Shown piece by piece: positions 46,032 to 57,075 of a stretch of DNA of 64,000 nt. A program made the translations under genes and the position numbers. The DNA lies in assembly GCA_015680905.1 (NCBI GenBank), contig CM027378.1, positions 101,701,501 to 101,765,500 on the forward strand. Reading direction: 5' to 3'. How positions within the stretch are numbered: the stretch's first letter is position 1; every line of letters begins with the position of its first letter. The DNA comes from Coptis chinensis (lineage: Eukaryota; Streptophyta; Magnoliopsida; Ranunculales; Ranunculaceae). A model generated the notes under the pieces. It made no database searches, was not told the DNA's origin, and was given only the letters and a program-made list of their open reading frames with translations.

Positions 46032-47185
46032 TTAATTGGGAATGAGTTTGAAAGGAGGCTTGACAAGAGTCGGGGCAGAGTCATACTCTCCGTAGTCTCT
46101 TGTGTTGATTCTAAGAAGTCTCTCATGAACTTCACTTGTTTCTCCATGGTAAAAAAACTTACTCTGCATTTCCTACATACAAAGTAGTACGGGAAATAAA
46201 TTTATATATATTGTAGAAAATGATCGTATAAACGCTAAAGAGCGCCAAATCATAAAGAAAAGTAGCAATCTAGCTAGAATGCGTTTTTCTGTTTTTCCAT
46301 CTCTTTATATAATCTACCATCATATAAGTAGTGTCGTACCTTTTCAGTTGCAGTCAAGTCCATGAAAGAGTTCTCCATAACTCTCCATTTTCGGCCTGCA
46401 GCAAGATAATTTACATATTGTATTAGTTGGACCAGGGAGAGATAGAGAACATTAATTTATCTTTAAGTATTGAGCTAATTTGTTTTTCCAATAAACCTTT
46501 TAGTATTGAGCTTTAACATATTCTTTAGCACATAGCAAAATAGGACATATAAATTTGGATAATTGTTAAATATTTCCTAAAAATGCATAATTATTTTAAA
46601 TCGTCAATTAGTTTATTTGAGACATGTCATGTATATTTGTTCTCCTTGAACTAATAAAGATCATACTTATACCGCCATCTCGCTCCCCTAACAATATCAC
46701 CTTATCACTAAAAAGTTTTCTTTCATATCATATGATCGACAGCAAGATCATATCACAGATATAGATCGAATGGCTGATATTGTTAAATAGATTTGCTAAT
46801 CGAATAGTTATAACTTAGCTATGCATCTTTAACATGCACTTGTCACTATCAACTACAACACCTACGAAGTTATATATACGTATGCCTAACATTATGTGCT
46901 TGAGAAGTTCACTTATTTAGTTATTTCCTTTAAATTTAGAATTGTAAAATTTGTTATTAATGTCACATTGTCGCCATTGCTATTAAAAAAAAATTACTGC
47001 ATTCCTAGGAAAATAATTTACCCTATTTACTTCAATTGTTTCTTGGCAAGAACAACAATATATATATAGTTGATAAGCCATTTGTGCAAGGTGTTCAGAA
47101 GCCTACCTGCAAGTGAAGTTGAAAGAAGAACGGACAATAAGACGAGGAAGAAGAGCAAAGTAATCTTAGGGACTATTACCCCCAT
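46032..47185 (-). CDS. Small secreted peptide precursor (three exons, 88 aa)
   Basis: Exons are 47107-47185, 46340-46395 and 46032-46163. They join through GT-AG introns with matching phases (79 + 56 + 132 bases) into one open frame. The N-terminus is a classic signal peptide: MGVIVPKITLLFFLVLLSV followed by LLSTSLA. The rest is short, hydrophilic and Cys-free. The C-terminus reads INTRDYGEYDSAP followed by KPPFKLIPN. An acidic Asp-Tyr resembles tyrosylprotein sulfotransferase sites, and the Pro-rich tail resembles processed plant peptide hormones. I recall related uncharacterised plant proteins ending KPPFKLIPN, but cannot name the family. It is probably exported to the cell wall space. A receptor or role is not known. 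Confidence 0.78.
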
Positions 47186-48189
47186 TTTCATCAACTTGAT
47201 CTATCTAAATTATTTCTCTTCCAGGATATAGAGTGCAAATGCTCGCTTTCTATGTTACAAAACACCTTCTTTAAGGACTTCGATTATAAGATAAATCTCT
47301 ATCTCGTATAAGATACAAAATTGAAATGGTGACCATGCCACTTTTGTGGTGTTGGCCACTTTGTTGTTGGAGCACTTTAGGTAGGTAGTTAGTGCATTGC
47401 TATTATTAATTTAACAGCAACCGAAGGATCAAAAGATCGATATGGGACAATACAACAAGCAACTGCAAGATGAGTCAAGTAGACAATATATATGGCATAA
47501 TGACTGCATGGGTAATTTCATTACCAGAGATAATCGCTAAAGAACGTACATAAGAAATTGATGATGAAGACCACTGAAAATTTGTTTTACCCCTATAGGC
47601 TATAGCTGTCTTGAGTTAGTCCCTAAATTGTGTTTACAAGTTTTATTTTTGTATGACAGAAAGTAGTGCAAGTGCCAACAGTAAAACATATCAATCCTTC
47701 AAATTTGATCGTCATTTGATCGTCTTTCTCATAGTTAAGAAGTTGGTCGCTTTGTGCTTTTAGAGTTGAGAGTGTCTTTCAACATAACCACATCAGATAT
47801 AAAATGGAAAATTATAACCTGAAACAAAACTTGGTGAACAGGGTTTACTCTGTCTTGTACTGTGTTTATGGATAAATTTAGTAGGTACAACAGCGCACCA
47901 AGTACCACTCAGAGGAAATTGGTGGAGAATAAAGAGAAGCACTAGTTAGCTTTTAAAAGTTGTTTAGCTGTACTTTTAGTGTTGCACTTGGGGACACGGT
48001 GGCCCTTGATTCCATCGGTGCTTTTTCATAAGCCATACCACCGAATCAATCTTTAGTTGGGTTTAGACTTTAGCACCTAAACTTGAATTTTTTGTAAACA
48101 ATGATTTTGTAATTCCAGGTCGTCGCGAAAAGAAAATGGTGGTGTGAGTAAGAAAAACATGGGCGTGCACGGTGCACCCATATCATGTG
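47186..48189. other. Promoter side of the peptide gene and intergenic DNA
   Basis: The minus strand has a TATA-like CTCTATATCC near 47226-47235, about 45 bases upstream of the ATG, and CTTATAATCG near 47285. Neither is a strong match. No other gene is seen up to 48189. Confidence 0.4.
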
Positions 48190-48310
48190 ATGCGTTTAGA
48201 GTTTTTTAGACGTAGACCCCAATTAGAGTCCTTATTTGATGTAGACTCCCAATTTTTTGGACATTTGTTTTGGACCCTCAATTTCACTGGTTGACTGGGT
48301 CAACTGTAAG
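48190..48310 (+). repeat. Left member of an inverted repeat pair (with 51770-51886)
   Basis: This stretch is similar to the reverse complement of 51770-51886. Shared words in order are GTAGACCCC, TTTGAT.TAGAC, AATTTTTTGG, CATTTGTTTTGGACCC and GACTGGGTCA. Two opposite copies 3.5 kb apart could be termini of one element or two independent insertions. Confidence 0.7.
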
Positions 48311-48683
48311 TAAATGCATGTTGACCGGTCAGTTTACTGTTGGGTTTTTCGTGAAGATTTAAATGCCTTTGGACATGTGTCGATATAAGATGCGATTAAA
48401 AATAATTAAAAAGACAGCTGAGATTAGAAGGGATTTGAAGTTGGCCTAGATCTAAGAAGACGTGGAATAAATAAGGAAAAATATTTCAAATTAAAAGAAG
48501 GTTAAGATCAAAAGAAATAAATTCGGAACTTTACACAATTGCTCTAAGGGTTCGATGGGTGGTAGTTTGATTAACAAATCTGTGAAGGTGAAGTTTTGGT
48601 TCTTTTATTCACCATTTGCACTACTTCATACTCTAATTAACAAAATATTAGACCTCTATAAACCCCCCCAAAACAATACATAT

Positions 48684-49500
48684 TAATTGAGTTCATCTCT
48701 AAAATGCATTTGCATTCAAAGTTGGGCTGCAACAAACAATGGCCTTGTTGGATTCTTAAACTGTTGCATTCTAGCTGGTGTAATAAAGTGTTGTTGAGGA
48801 GATGATCTGGAGCTCTGAAGAATTGGGATGTTGCGAGTAGGGTTGTCAATGGATTAGTTTGGGTCGGTTATGTAAAATTTGAGAACCCGAATCGATAAGA
48901 AAATTGGGAATCCAAATCGAATCGAATTGAACCGATAAGATATATTGCAACCTAAAACCAAACTAACCCCGAACAAAAAACTATAAAATCAATTAAATTC
49001 TAAATTAAATCAATTAATTTCAGCCACATAATTGATAAACATATACAAAACTAATCATAAATATTGCTAAAATGTCATTTTATCGGTTCGGGTTTATATC
49101 GGTTCGGTAGAAAGTAAACCCAAAACCAAACCAATATTTTATCAGTTCGGTTCGGTTTCAGGTCGGTAGATGGCAAATAAAATTATCAAAACTCAAACCA
49201 TTTTTTATCAGTTTAATTCGAATTGGTTATCGAAACCCATTTACAGCCCTACTTGCAGGGGCTCTAAACTGCTGCTGACACAGTGGTGCAAACTGTTGTT
49301 GAGGTGGCAGGGGTATGAAGTGCTGATGCGCTAGTGCTCTGGGCTGCTGCTGATGCTCTGCTGTTGCTGCGTTGCTGCTGTGCTGATGCTACTCTAGGCT
49401 ACTACTGGTGCTGATGCTAGTACAAACTGCTGCTGTGCTGATTCAGATGCTACAGACTGCTGCTGCGCTGATGTGAATGCTGCTACAAAATGCTGCCAAG
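48684..49500 (-). pseudogene. Gln-rich coding remnant split by a hAT-like insertion
   Basis: On the minus strand, 49500-49252 gives Gln/Ala-rich protein (HQQQPRALAHQHFIPLPPQ, then QFAPLCQQQFRAPA). After removal of the insertion at 48838-49251 it continues RNIPILQSSRSSPQQ, then FKNPTRPLFVAAQL and a stop near 48682. At least one in-frame stop or frameshift lies near 49400. Flanking codons are CAG/GCA-biased on both sides of the insertion, which supports a single former gene. The family is not recognised. Confidence 0.5.
48838..49251. mobile_element. hAT-like short element
   Basis: Ends are TAGGGTTGTCAATGG and, read inward from the right, TAGGGCTGTAAATGGG. Flanking 8-base segments (GTTGCGAG and CTTGCAGG) agree only at five positions, so the insertion is old or the limits are slightly off. 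The interior is rich in CGGTTCGGTTTC-type words. No transposase. Confidence 0.65.
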
Positions 49501-49877
49501 TAGATGTTTTGTTCATTGGTACTAGTCGACGCGCCCTTTTTACCTATAAGCATCGGACATATATAAATGGGTATCAATGATACATAACTTACAATACGAA
49601 ATATCTAACTACTATAACTACTATAAAGAAGATGGTTAAGTGAACACTGACATTTTCCTATTACAATTATTATTAACAGGGAGTGACTCTGGAGGACAAA
49701 TTGGCAGAAAGAAAAACTCTAGAGTACACGTTATTTTTGTAATCACTCACAAAGATCGGGTGGATGAAAGTTCAAGTTTACTCTTGACGTGAAATAAAAA
49801 CGGCTCAGATAGATGAAAGGTCAAGTATATCTCTGAAGAAAAAAAATAAATGGCCCGACCCAATTGAAACAACCCGA
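49501..49877. other. Sequence between the Gln-rich remnant and the palindromic array
   Basis: No coding sequence or repeat is recognised. TCAAGT...GAAAAAA words near 49770-49840 are not clearly repeated. Confidence 0.35.
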
Positions 49878-50735
49878 TTATGAACATTGATTGTTCATAC
49901 CCACAATAGGTATGAACAATCAGGTATGAACAATGATTGTTAGCTATGAACAATGAGTGTTCATACCTATTTGAGTTATGAACAAGCATTATTCATACAT
50001 ATCCATGTATGAACATTGATCTAGTTATGAACATTGATTATTCATACCCACAATAAGTATGAACATTGATTGTTCATACCAACCCATGCTGAACATCAAT
50101 TATGAACTTATGAACATTGATTATGGCTATGAAAACATGAACCCAAAACAGATATGAACAATAACTGTTCATACCCCAAATTATGAACATTAGCTATGAA
50201 CAATAGGTATGAACAAAACAGATATGAACAATAAATGTTCACACCCAAAACAGATATGAACATTGATTGTTCATACCTTCTTTAAGTATGAACAATCCGT
50301 GTTCATACCCAAAAAAAACATGTACCCAAAACAAATATGAACATTGATTGTTCATACCCAAAACATATATGAACAATAAATGTTCATACCCAAAACAGAC
50401 ATGAACATTGATTGTTCATGCCCAAAACATATATGAACAATAAATGTTCATACCCAAAATATATATGAACATTGATTGTTCATACCTACTTAAAAAAAAC
50501 ATGAACCAAAAATAGATATGAACAATGATTGTTCATACCCAAAACATATATGAACATTAATTGTTCATACCCAAAACAGATATGAAAAATACGTGTTCAT
50601 GCCAACAAAAAAACATGAACCCAAAGCAGATATGAACAATAAATATTTATACCCAAAACAGATATGAACAATACGTGTTCATACTTAAAGTAGGTATGAA
50701 CAATACGTGTTCAACAGTAAAAATGAACAATCATT
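49878..50735. repeat. Array of palindromic ATGAACA/TGTTCAT units
   Basis: About 850 bases consist of units such as TATGAACATTGATTGTTCAT followed by ACCCAAAACAGA. Each core is an inverted repeat (ATGAACA...TGTTCAT) with a short loop. Roughly 25-30 cores are seen, with unit spacing of about 32-60 bases. Such DNA can extrude cruciforms, and its RNA would form strings of hairpins. No protein or CRISPR genes are near. Confidence 0.9.
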
Positions 50736-50760
50736 GTTTGATTAACATTAAAATTTTAGA

Positions 50761-50833
50761 GGATCTTGGTGGAATCGAACCACCATCACCTTTGGATATC
50801 TCCAAAGTGCTCGCCCATTTGAACTAAAAATCC
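50761..50833 (-). tRNA. tRNA-like gene or tRNA pseudogene with 8-base anticodon loop
   Basis: The minus strand folds as a tRNA: acceptor GGATTTT/AAGATCC (one G-T pair), D stem GTTC/GAGC, anticodon stem CTTTG/CAAAG, five-base variable loop, and perfect T arm GGTGG-TTCGATT-CCACC. A- and B-box promoters are present. The anticodon loop is GAGATATC, eight bases not seven, so the anticodon is ambiguous (GAT, ATA or AGA). The base after the acceptor stem is T, and no CCA is encoded. It may be a decayed organelle or nuclear tRNA, or the head of a SINE. Confidence 0.6.
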
Positions 50834-51769
50834 ACCAGGGTTTAATTATAAAAAAAATGATAATGGTGTGATACTTCATTTTTAATGTCTTTGATTTTTT
50901 GGATAATAGTTGCCATCTTTGTTCAACTTCTTTAAAATAACTGAAACTTCGCACAACTTTGTCTATTTCTCGACTTTGGTTTTAGGTTTTTTCTCTCGTA
51001 ATTTCGTTTGATTAAAACAGGGAAGGGGTTTTGGGTTTTTTCTTTTGTAATTTCGTTTGATTAAAACAAGGAAGGGATTCGATTTGTAGTTTGATGAGGT
51101 ACGTCATGAATAAAAAAGTCAAGTCAGTTGGAGAATAAAGGGGTTTTGGGTTTTCTCACTCGTAATTTTGCTTATTAACAGGAAAGGATAAAAGTGGCAT
51201 TTAAGAAATATAAAATAAACCGGGCCAACTTATTTTGTCTTTGAGGGTTATTAAAATCAAGAAATTGGTCCGTGAGTTATTTCATTGATGAAAATGGTTT
51301 TGTGAGTCATTATCACAAAACACTGTCCTCTACAGTTGTTTTGAATTGAACCCAATTTCTTGTATTATTAAAATGAATATATGTAATAAGATATGTTATG
51401 GAAGGATAAGATTAGTATTTCACCGGTAAAATTCGGACGCGTCTTTCTCATTTTAGCACATTATCCTCAGTTTTGCAAACATTTGCAATATTGTCACTGT
51501 TCAAAAAGCTAACCGCACACGTGGATTCTTCTTTCTGAAATTGAGACATTGCCCTCATTTTTTGTAAACATTTTCAGAATTGCCATTGCCCAAAACAACT
51601 GCCCGCACACGTGCCTTTCTTTGTATTCAAATGTAACCACGTAGTGATAATTTATTTATTTATTATTATTATTATTTTTATGGTGAAAACATATAGAACG
51701 TAGTGATAAAACTACAACCATAGTTGGTGGCATTTTCTCATAAAATTACTTTGGTCACAAAGTAAAAGA
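50834..51769. other. Intergenic region with a short repeat
   Basis: Around 50990-51150, three copies of a roughly 50-base unit occur (GTAATTTCGTTTGATTAAAA, then GGAAGGGGTTTTGGG). An ATT microsatellite lies near 51655-51678. No gene is seen. Confidence 0.5.
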
Positions 51770-51886
51770 CTGACCAGGTGACCCAGTCGCCTATTACAAT
51801 GGGGTCCAAAACAAATGCCCAAAAAATTAGGGGTCTATATCAAATGAGCACTCCCATTGGGGTCTATGTCAAAAAAACCCATGCAT
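51770..51886 (-). repeat. Right member of the inverted repeat pair (with 48190-48310)
   Basis: This stretch is similar to the reverse complement of 48190-48310 and is directly followed by a MITE at 51890. See the left copy for shared words. Confidence 0.7.
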
Positions 51887-51889
51887 TTA

Positions 51890-52357
51890 GAGCATTCCCA
51901 ATGCAAGTGAAAATAATTCCCCTCTTATCACCGCCACCTCATCACTTATTCACTCTATTTTCACCGTTTTGGTGAAAAACAAAGTGAAGCTGTGTAATGC
52001 AAAGGTGAATAAAATATCTCGGACGGGATGTTAGATTCCGTCTGGAGGCTTTTTGATCTAGACGGAATGCAACATTCCGTCCGGTATTTTGTCTGAAGTT
52101 AAAAAAAACCGAAAAAACACGCGAGACGGAATGAAACATTCTGTCCGAAAAAAAAATTGAAAAAAACACACGAGACGGAATCCAACATCCCGTCCGCAGT
52201 TAACAAGTCAGCCACTATCTCGGTGAAATGTTTCACCTTGAAATCAACTGGGGACTAAAGTCACTAGTTTTTCACCTCTACATTGCACATCCATTTTCTA
52301 ACAAAACTGGTGACTATAGTCACAAACCCCCCTTATTCACCTGCATTGCAAATGCTC
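51890..52357. mobile_element. Tourist-type MITE (PIF/Harbinger)
   Basis: The element is 468 bp, flanked by TTA on both sides (51887-51889 and 52358-52360). Inverted ends are GAGCATTCCCAATGCAAGTG and, from the right, GAGCATTTGCAATGCAGGTG. The interior holds three to four copies of a GACGGAATG...CATTCCGTC palindrome around 52020-52200. No protein is encoded. Confidence 0.88.
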
Positions 52358-52481
52358 TTAATAATTTAGCGTCTCGCTGACCTAATTGACCAGACCCTAA
52401 AAGTAAGCTAATTTCTACATGAGATATATACTTCAACATGAAATAAGTATATCCTGAAAGACAATACATAGAACAATTCAC

Positions 52482-52573
52482 GTATCAATTTATTGAAAAA
52501 CAGTTGTTCATAGCGCATCACAAGAATGTATCAATTTATTGAAAAACAGTTGTTCATAGCGCATCACAAGAAT
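52482..52573. repeat. Perfect 46-bp tandem duplication
   Basis: The unit beginning GTATCAATTTATTGAAAAAC occurs at 52482-52527 and again at 52528-52573 without visible differences. It lies about 80 bases outside the Helitron 2 terminus. Confidence 0.95.
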
Positions 52574-52655
52574 GTTGACAAAAACTTCACGCTCTAGTTT
52601 GGTCCAACAAATCGAATTCAATAACGGGAGCCGTCCCCGCAACTTTTAGTCCTAA

Positions 52656-52685
52656 CTAGATTTTTGAACCCGTTCAACGAACGGG
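52656..52685 (-). terminator. Helitron 2 3' terminus (hairpin plus CTAG)
   Basis: CCCGTT/AACGGG pairs around a five-base loop at 52669-52685. On the minus strand, about nine bases follow and then CTAG (52656-52659) and T. This is the usual Helitron 3' layout. Confidence 0.78.
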
Positions 52686-52689
52686 GACC

Positions 52690-54409
52690 GATTTTATATG
52701 ATTTTTTTCATTTTATTATCATGTATAAAAAATTTTACTTCAAAACTATATTAAAATGTGAGTTGTATACAAATGTGGACTTAAGTCATAAGTCCATTTG
52801 GTAATCTGTAATACGAACTAAATTGACGCATACAATCCAATTTTATCGCTTAGGCCCATAGTGCACTTCTTAGTGCTATAGTGCATCTTAGACATAGCCC
52901 ATAATAAAGTTTGTTAACCCATTTAATTGTGGTTGAGTTTAATTTTTTAATGAAAATGTGTTCTTGGTATGAGTATTATTTGTATTAACTGAACTATTAT
53001 TTATTTGTTACTATTTATCAACGTATGTGGAATTTATAGTTAAAATATTACAAATAGGTCTGCAACTTTGCATAATGTTGTTTGAATATGCTGTAACATT
53101 GTTTGAACAAAGCGTTAGAGTGTATTTTGTATGTATGAATAGTATATCAAGCCAAAAAATGTACGAACAACGTCAAAAGCCCAAAGTCTTTTAAATATGT
53201 ATGTATTTTACGAAAGCCCAAACTTTGGCCCATAGTCCATTAATTGGATGGAGTTTTGTGATGGTGTAGTCGTCTAAACATCGAGTTGTCCATAAAATCG
53301 TGTTGGCCTCATTGTTTATTTTAAAAAAGAACCCAATGCATTTATATAAATTTTCCGATTTCTCTTTAATTATTTTTTAAGTTAAGTTACGTATAGTTGT
53401 ATCCATTTTAATTAAGTTTTTAGGTTAGCTCAATGCATTTGATCTAGTTTCCAATTTTTTGTTACATGATATTTTTTTGGAATTTTTTTTCAACAGTTCT
53501 TTTAATGGAGTAGTGTTACACAGACTTTCTTTTTAGATATACTATTGCAACTAATTATTTGGATAATGTTGGTTTGCATTGCAATACACACGGACATGTA
53601 TCTCTATGTAAATCAATGATTAGGACTTTTGACACATTATTAGATTTAAATAGTAGGTCAAAATATTAAATTAGTGGGTGGGTGTAACATTACTGGTTTG
53701 AAAATAAGACACATTGTAAACACTTGTCTATGAGCTTTGAAATGGGCTATGCTATTTTGGTTTGGTCTCTGCTTATTTTCAATTTTGTTTTTTCGGTTTA
53801 TTTCGTTTCTTTCATTTGTCATTGTAAGACCACGTGAACTGAGATTTAATTGTTCAAACACAAAAAAAGGGATCGGAAGTTCTGATGTCTGAAGTTTGTT
53901 TCGGTGAAAGTGTAGAAGTTTTTCCCTCATTGTTCCTTACACCTCTAGCCATAAACCCATTTCCCTGTGTAGAGCATTTTTGCTTGAACTCCTTGTAGTC
54001 TCACTTATATTACCGTAGACGCCATGGATGGGTAGATTGTTTTAGTCAAATATTATTTTAGTCTAATTGCTTAAGATACTTAAGAGACAAAATAGGCTAA
54101 GTTGAACTCTACCACATAACCAAGGTCTCGTTTTTTGTCAAAGATGGCATCGAGATTCCGGTCTTTGCTGGTCATTATGACGATGGAAGAGATTTGGGAA
54201 ATGGGCGTAGGCGAGGAGAGAAAAGGGGTTGTTGAATTGAGGCGTACAATTTTTGTGTCATGGCTGCCAGTTTGGCTCGATCAAAGATCTTGGGGCAATT
54301 GTGAACTCTTGCTTGGTAGGGAAGAAGATAAGAGACAATCGTAGTTTCAAGAGAAAAGTTAGGTTTTCGGTAGAATTTGTATAAGGTTTATTTAATTTGT
54401 TTTTTTTTT
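52690..54409. other. Helitron 2 interior, 3' side
   Basis: AT-rich DNA without a recognised gene. Short frames at 53658-53930 (minus) and 54135-54344 (plus, MASRFRSLLVIMTMEE) are not supported by any motif or splice context. Confidence 0.4.
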
Positions 54410-54590
54410 TTTAAATTTGAGGAGTCCATAGAAAATTAAGAATAGATTAGGGAGATTTAAACAAACTTGAGAAGGTGTCACTAATTATTATTCCATCCGA
54501 ATTTTTAAGAGCCAATCATATTGCTCGAAGTGCAAAATAGAGCGATGTGGTGAGGAGAGAGAATGTGCGCGAGCCAATGAGATGAACTCT
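54410..54590 (-). repeat. Internal copy of the Helitron 2 5' region
   Basis: This segment closely matches 62580-62746: shared words include AGAAAATTAAGAAT, GGTGTCACTAATTATTATT, AGCCAATCATATTG and AATGTGCGCGAG. The outer 20 or so bases with the TC terminus are missing here, and the sequence continues CCAATGAGATG. It suggests that a shorter ancestral Helitron (52656 to about 54590) gained the material now to its right. Confidence 0.85.
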
Positions 54591-54929
54591 TGTTGTGGTG
54601 GGGAAGTGAACTCTTGTTGTGTGTGCATATCAATGAGATATAAATATTATATTAATCACTCATCCAAATTTCTTGTATCGTAAAAAACCCCACTCTCCAT
54701 AAAAAGTAATAATCCACCCTTAATAAAATCCTTCGACTTTTTTTTGTTTTTTAATAATAAAAGTTTGATTGAAGTTTTGTGATAATGCTCAATGAGGTAA
54801 AGATCATATTGAAGCTACTTAAATAGCAAGGTATTCCCAATTATACAAAAAGAGATATGATAAACGTCATTTTAAATGCAAAACTATACTTGTCGAGACA
54901 TTCCCACTACACATAATACAACTATGTTT

Positions 54930-56390
54930 CGACGTTAGTTCAATGCATTTGCATCCAGTTTTTAACTTTCTATTAATTACTCGTTGATGTTAATTAGTTC
55001 AATGTATTTGCATCATGTTGCCCATTTCCCGTTAATGATTGTTTTATGTTAATTAGTTAGTTTAATGCATTTGCATCCATTTTATGTTAATTATTCTTTG
55101 AGGTTAAATATATGTTTTTGCATCAAGTTTCCGATTTCCCATTAAATATCCAAGGTTGTGTGTAATACCAAGTTCTATTGATAATTCTTTAGTGTCTTTG
55201 CAAATATGGCTTTAAAAATATTTGACATGATTCACTATGTGGGATAATCAAATATTAGTCAGTTTTCGATTTCTCGTTAATTATTCTTTTATGTTAGTTC
55301 ATTGTAGTTGCATTTAGTTTTCGATTTCCCGTTAATTATTATTTGAGATTAGTTCAATGCATTTGCATTCAATTTTCGATTTCCTATTAATTATTCTTTG
55401 AGGGTTGTTCAATGCGGTTGCATCCACTTTTCGATTCCCTGTTAATTATTATTTGAGTTTAGTTCAACGCATTTGCATCCAGTTTCCGATTCCTTGTTAA
55501 TTATTCCTTAAGGTTAGTTCAATGCTGTTGCATCCAGTTTTAGATTTTCCGTTAATTATTCTTTGAAGTCAGTTTGATGCAGTTGTATCCAGTTTCTGAT
55601 TTCCTTGCTAATTATTCTTTGAGGCTAGTTTCATACAGTTGCATCTAGTTTCTGATTTCCCGTTAATTATTCTTTAAGGTTAGTTCAATGTAGTTGCATC
55701 GAGTTTTGGATTTCCCGTTAATTATTCTTTGCGGTTAGTTCGATGTATTTGTATCCAGTTTTCGATTTTCCGTGTTAATTATGCAGTTGCATCAAATTCC
55801 CGATTTCCTGTTAATTACCCTTTGAGGTGGTTCAATGCATTTGCATCCAGTTCTTTGATTTCATGTTAATTATTCTTTTAGGTTAGTTCGGTTCGATTTG
55901 AATATTTAATTATTCATTCGATATGATGCATTTGCATTTAGTTTCCAATTTCCCGTTAATTATTTTTTTAGATTAGTTCGATGCATTTGCATCCCGTTTC
56001 CGATTTCCCGTTAATTGATCTTCGAGGTTAGTTTGATCTAGTTTCCAATTTTCTGTTTCATTGAGATTAGTTCGATGCATTTGCATCCAGTTTTCGATTA
56101 GGTTAGTTTGATGCATTTTCTTTGAGGTTAATTCGATGCATTTGCATCCAGTTTCAATTTACCGTGAATTATTCTTTGAGGTTAGTTGAATGCAGTTCCA
56201 TTTAGTTTTCCGATTTTCCATTAATTATTCTTTGAGGTTAGCTTAACACAGTTGCATCCAATTTTCGATTTCCCGTTAATTATTTTTTGAAGTTAGTTCA
56301 ATGCAGTTGTATCCAGTTTTCGATTCCATGTTAATTATTTTTTGAAGTTAGTTTCATGTAGTTGTATTCATTTTCCGATTTCCTTTTGGA
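54930..56390. repeat. Minisatellite, about 55-bp unit, about 1.5 kb
   Basis: Over twenty degenerate units share GTTAATTATTCTTTGAGG, then TTAGTTCAATGCAGTTGCAT, then CCAGTTTTCGATTTCCC. Units vary between TGCAGTTGC and TGCATTTGC forms and in length. It lies within Helitron 2 and has no coding capacity. Confidence 0.92.
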
Positions 56391-56959
56391 ACCAATGTTT
56401 CTTCCATAAAACCTATGCACATTTAATTTCTAGTGGAAGCAGTATTGAAAAATAATTGATGTATTTGCCTTCTCTAGCTCACGTGTCATTGATATAAAGC
56501 TACATGTTTTCAATTTTTTTTAAGGGAGTACGATAGTCCATTCCATTTTTAAAAAAATTATTTTATATAAGGTCTATTCCACCCTTCCTAATTCCTATTC
56601 CAAGTTACATATTTATAATTCTTCATTTAAAAAGAGCTCTCCTATGTAACCATGGGAAAGACTTGATGTCTGTAGAGTACGTGTGTAATGGTTGATCATG
56701 CAAAAATAAGCTTAAGCGCATTTCTTTAAAATTTTGAATTAGAATTAAAATGAAAATTATTAGCTCATAATTAAATTAACAAATAGGTGGAGGAATGTGT
56801 CATTGAAATTAGCAAGCATTGTTTATGACAACATTCATTAATCAAGACGGAATAAAAGAGAGGAAATCTGATAACTCAGTTTGTACATACACAAATTACA
56901 ACATACTAAATACATGAAGCTAAAAATGCTCGTGGGATTACCCACCAAACTGAAGCCAT

Positions 56960-57075
56960 AGAATGTATTTGTATTGCCACCTGTTGCAAATGGGGAGGAC
57001 AATTCTCATGGTAGAAATGGGGGAATTGAATCAGGGTATTCAAGGCAGAAGCGAAAGAAGTCAGATAAATCCTGT
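56960..57075 (+). pseudogene. Possible exon fragment of unknown gene
   Basis: After an acceptor-like GCCATAG, the plus strand reads VFVLPPVANGEDNSHGRN, then SGYSRQKRKKSDKSCH and a stop. The basic KRKK run resembles a nuclear-localisation segment. Source gene unknown. It would be antisense to the other captured fragments. Confidence 0.3.

Noticed and set aside
49878..50735. CRISPR-like array of repeats
   Set aside because: Spacers are themselves similar to one another, units are irregular, the genome is a plant nuclear one and no cas genes are present. It is a palindromic minisatellite.
50748..50954. 68-codon minus-strand frame
   Set aside because: It overlaps the tRNA-like sequence and has no protein features.
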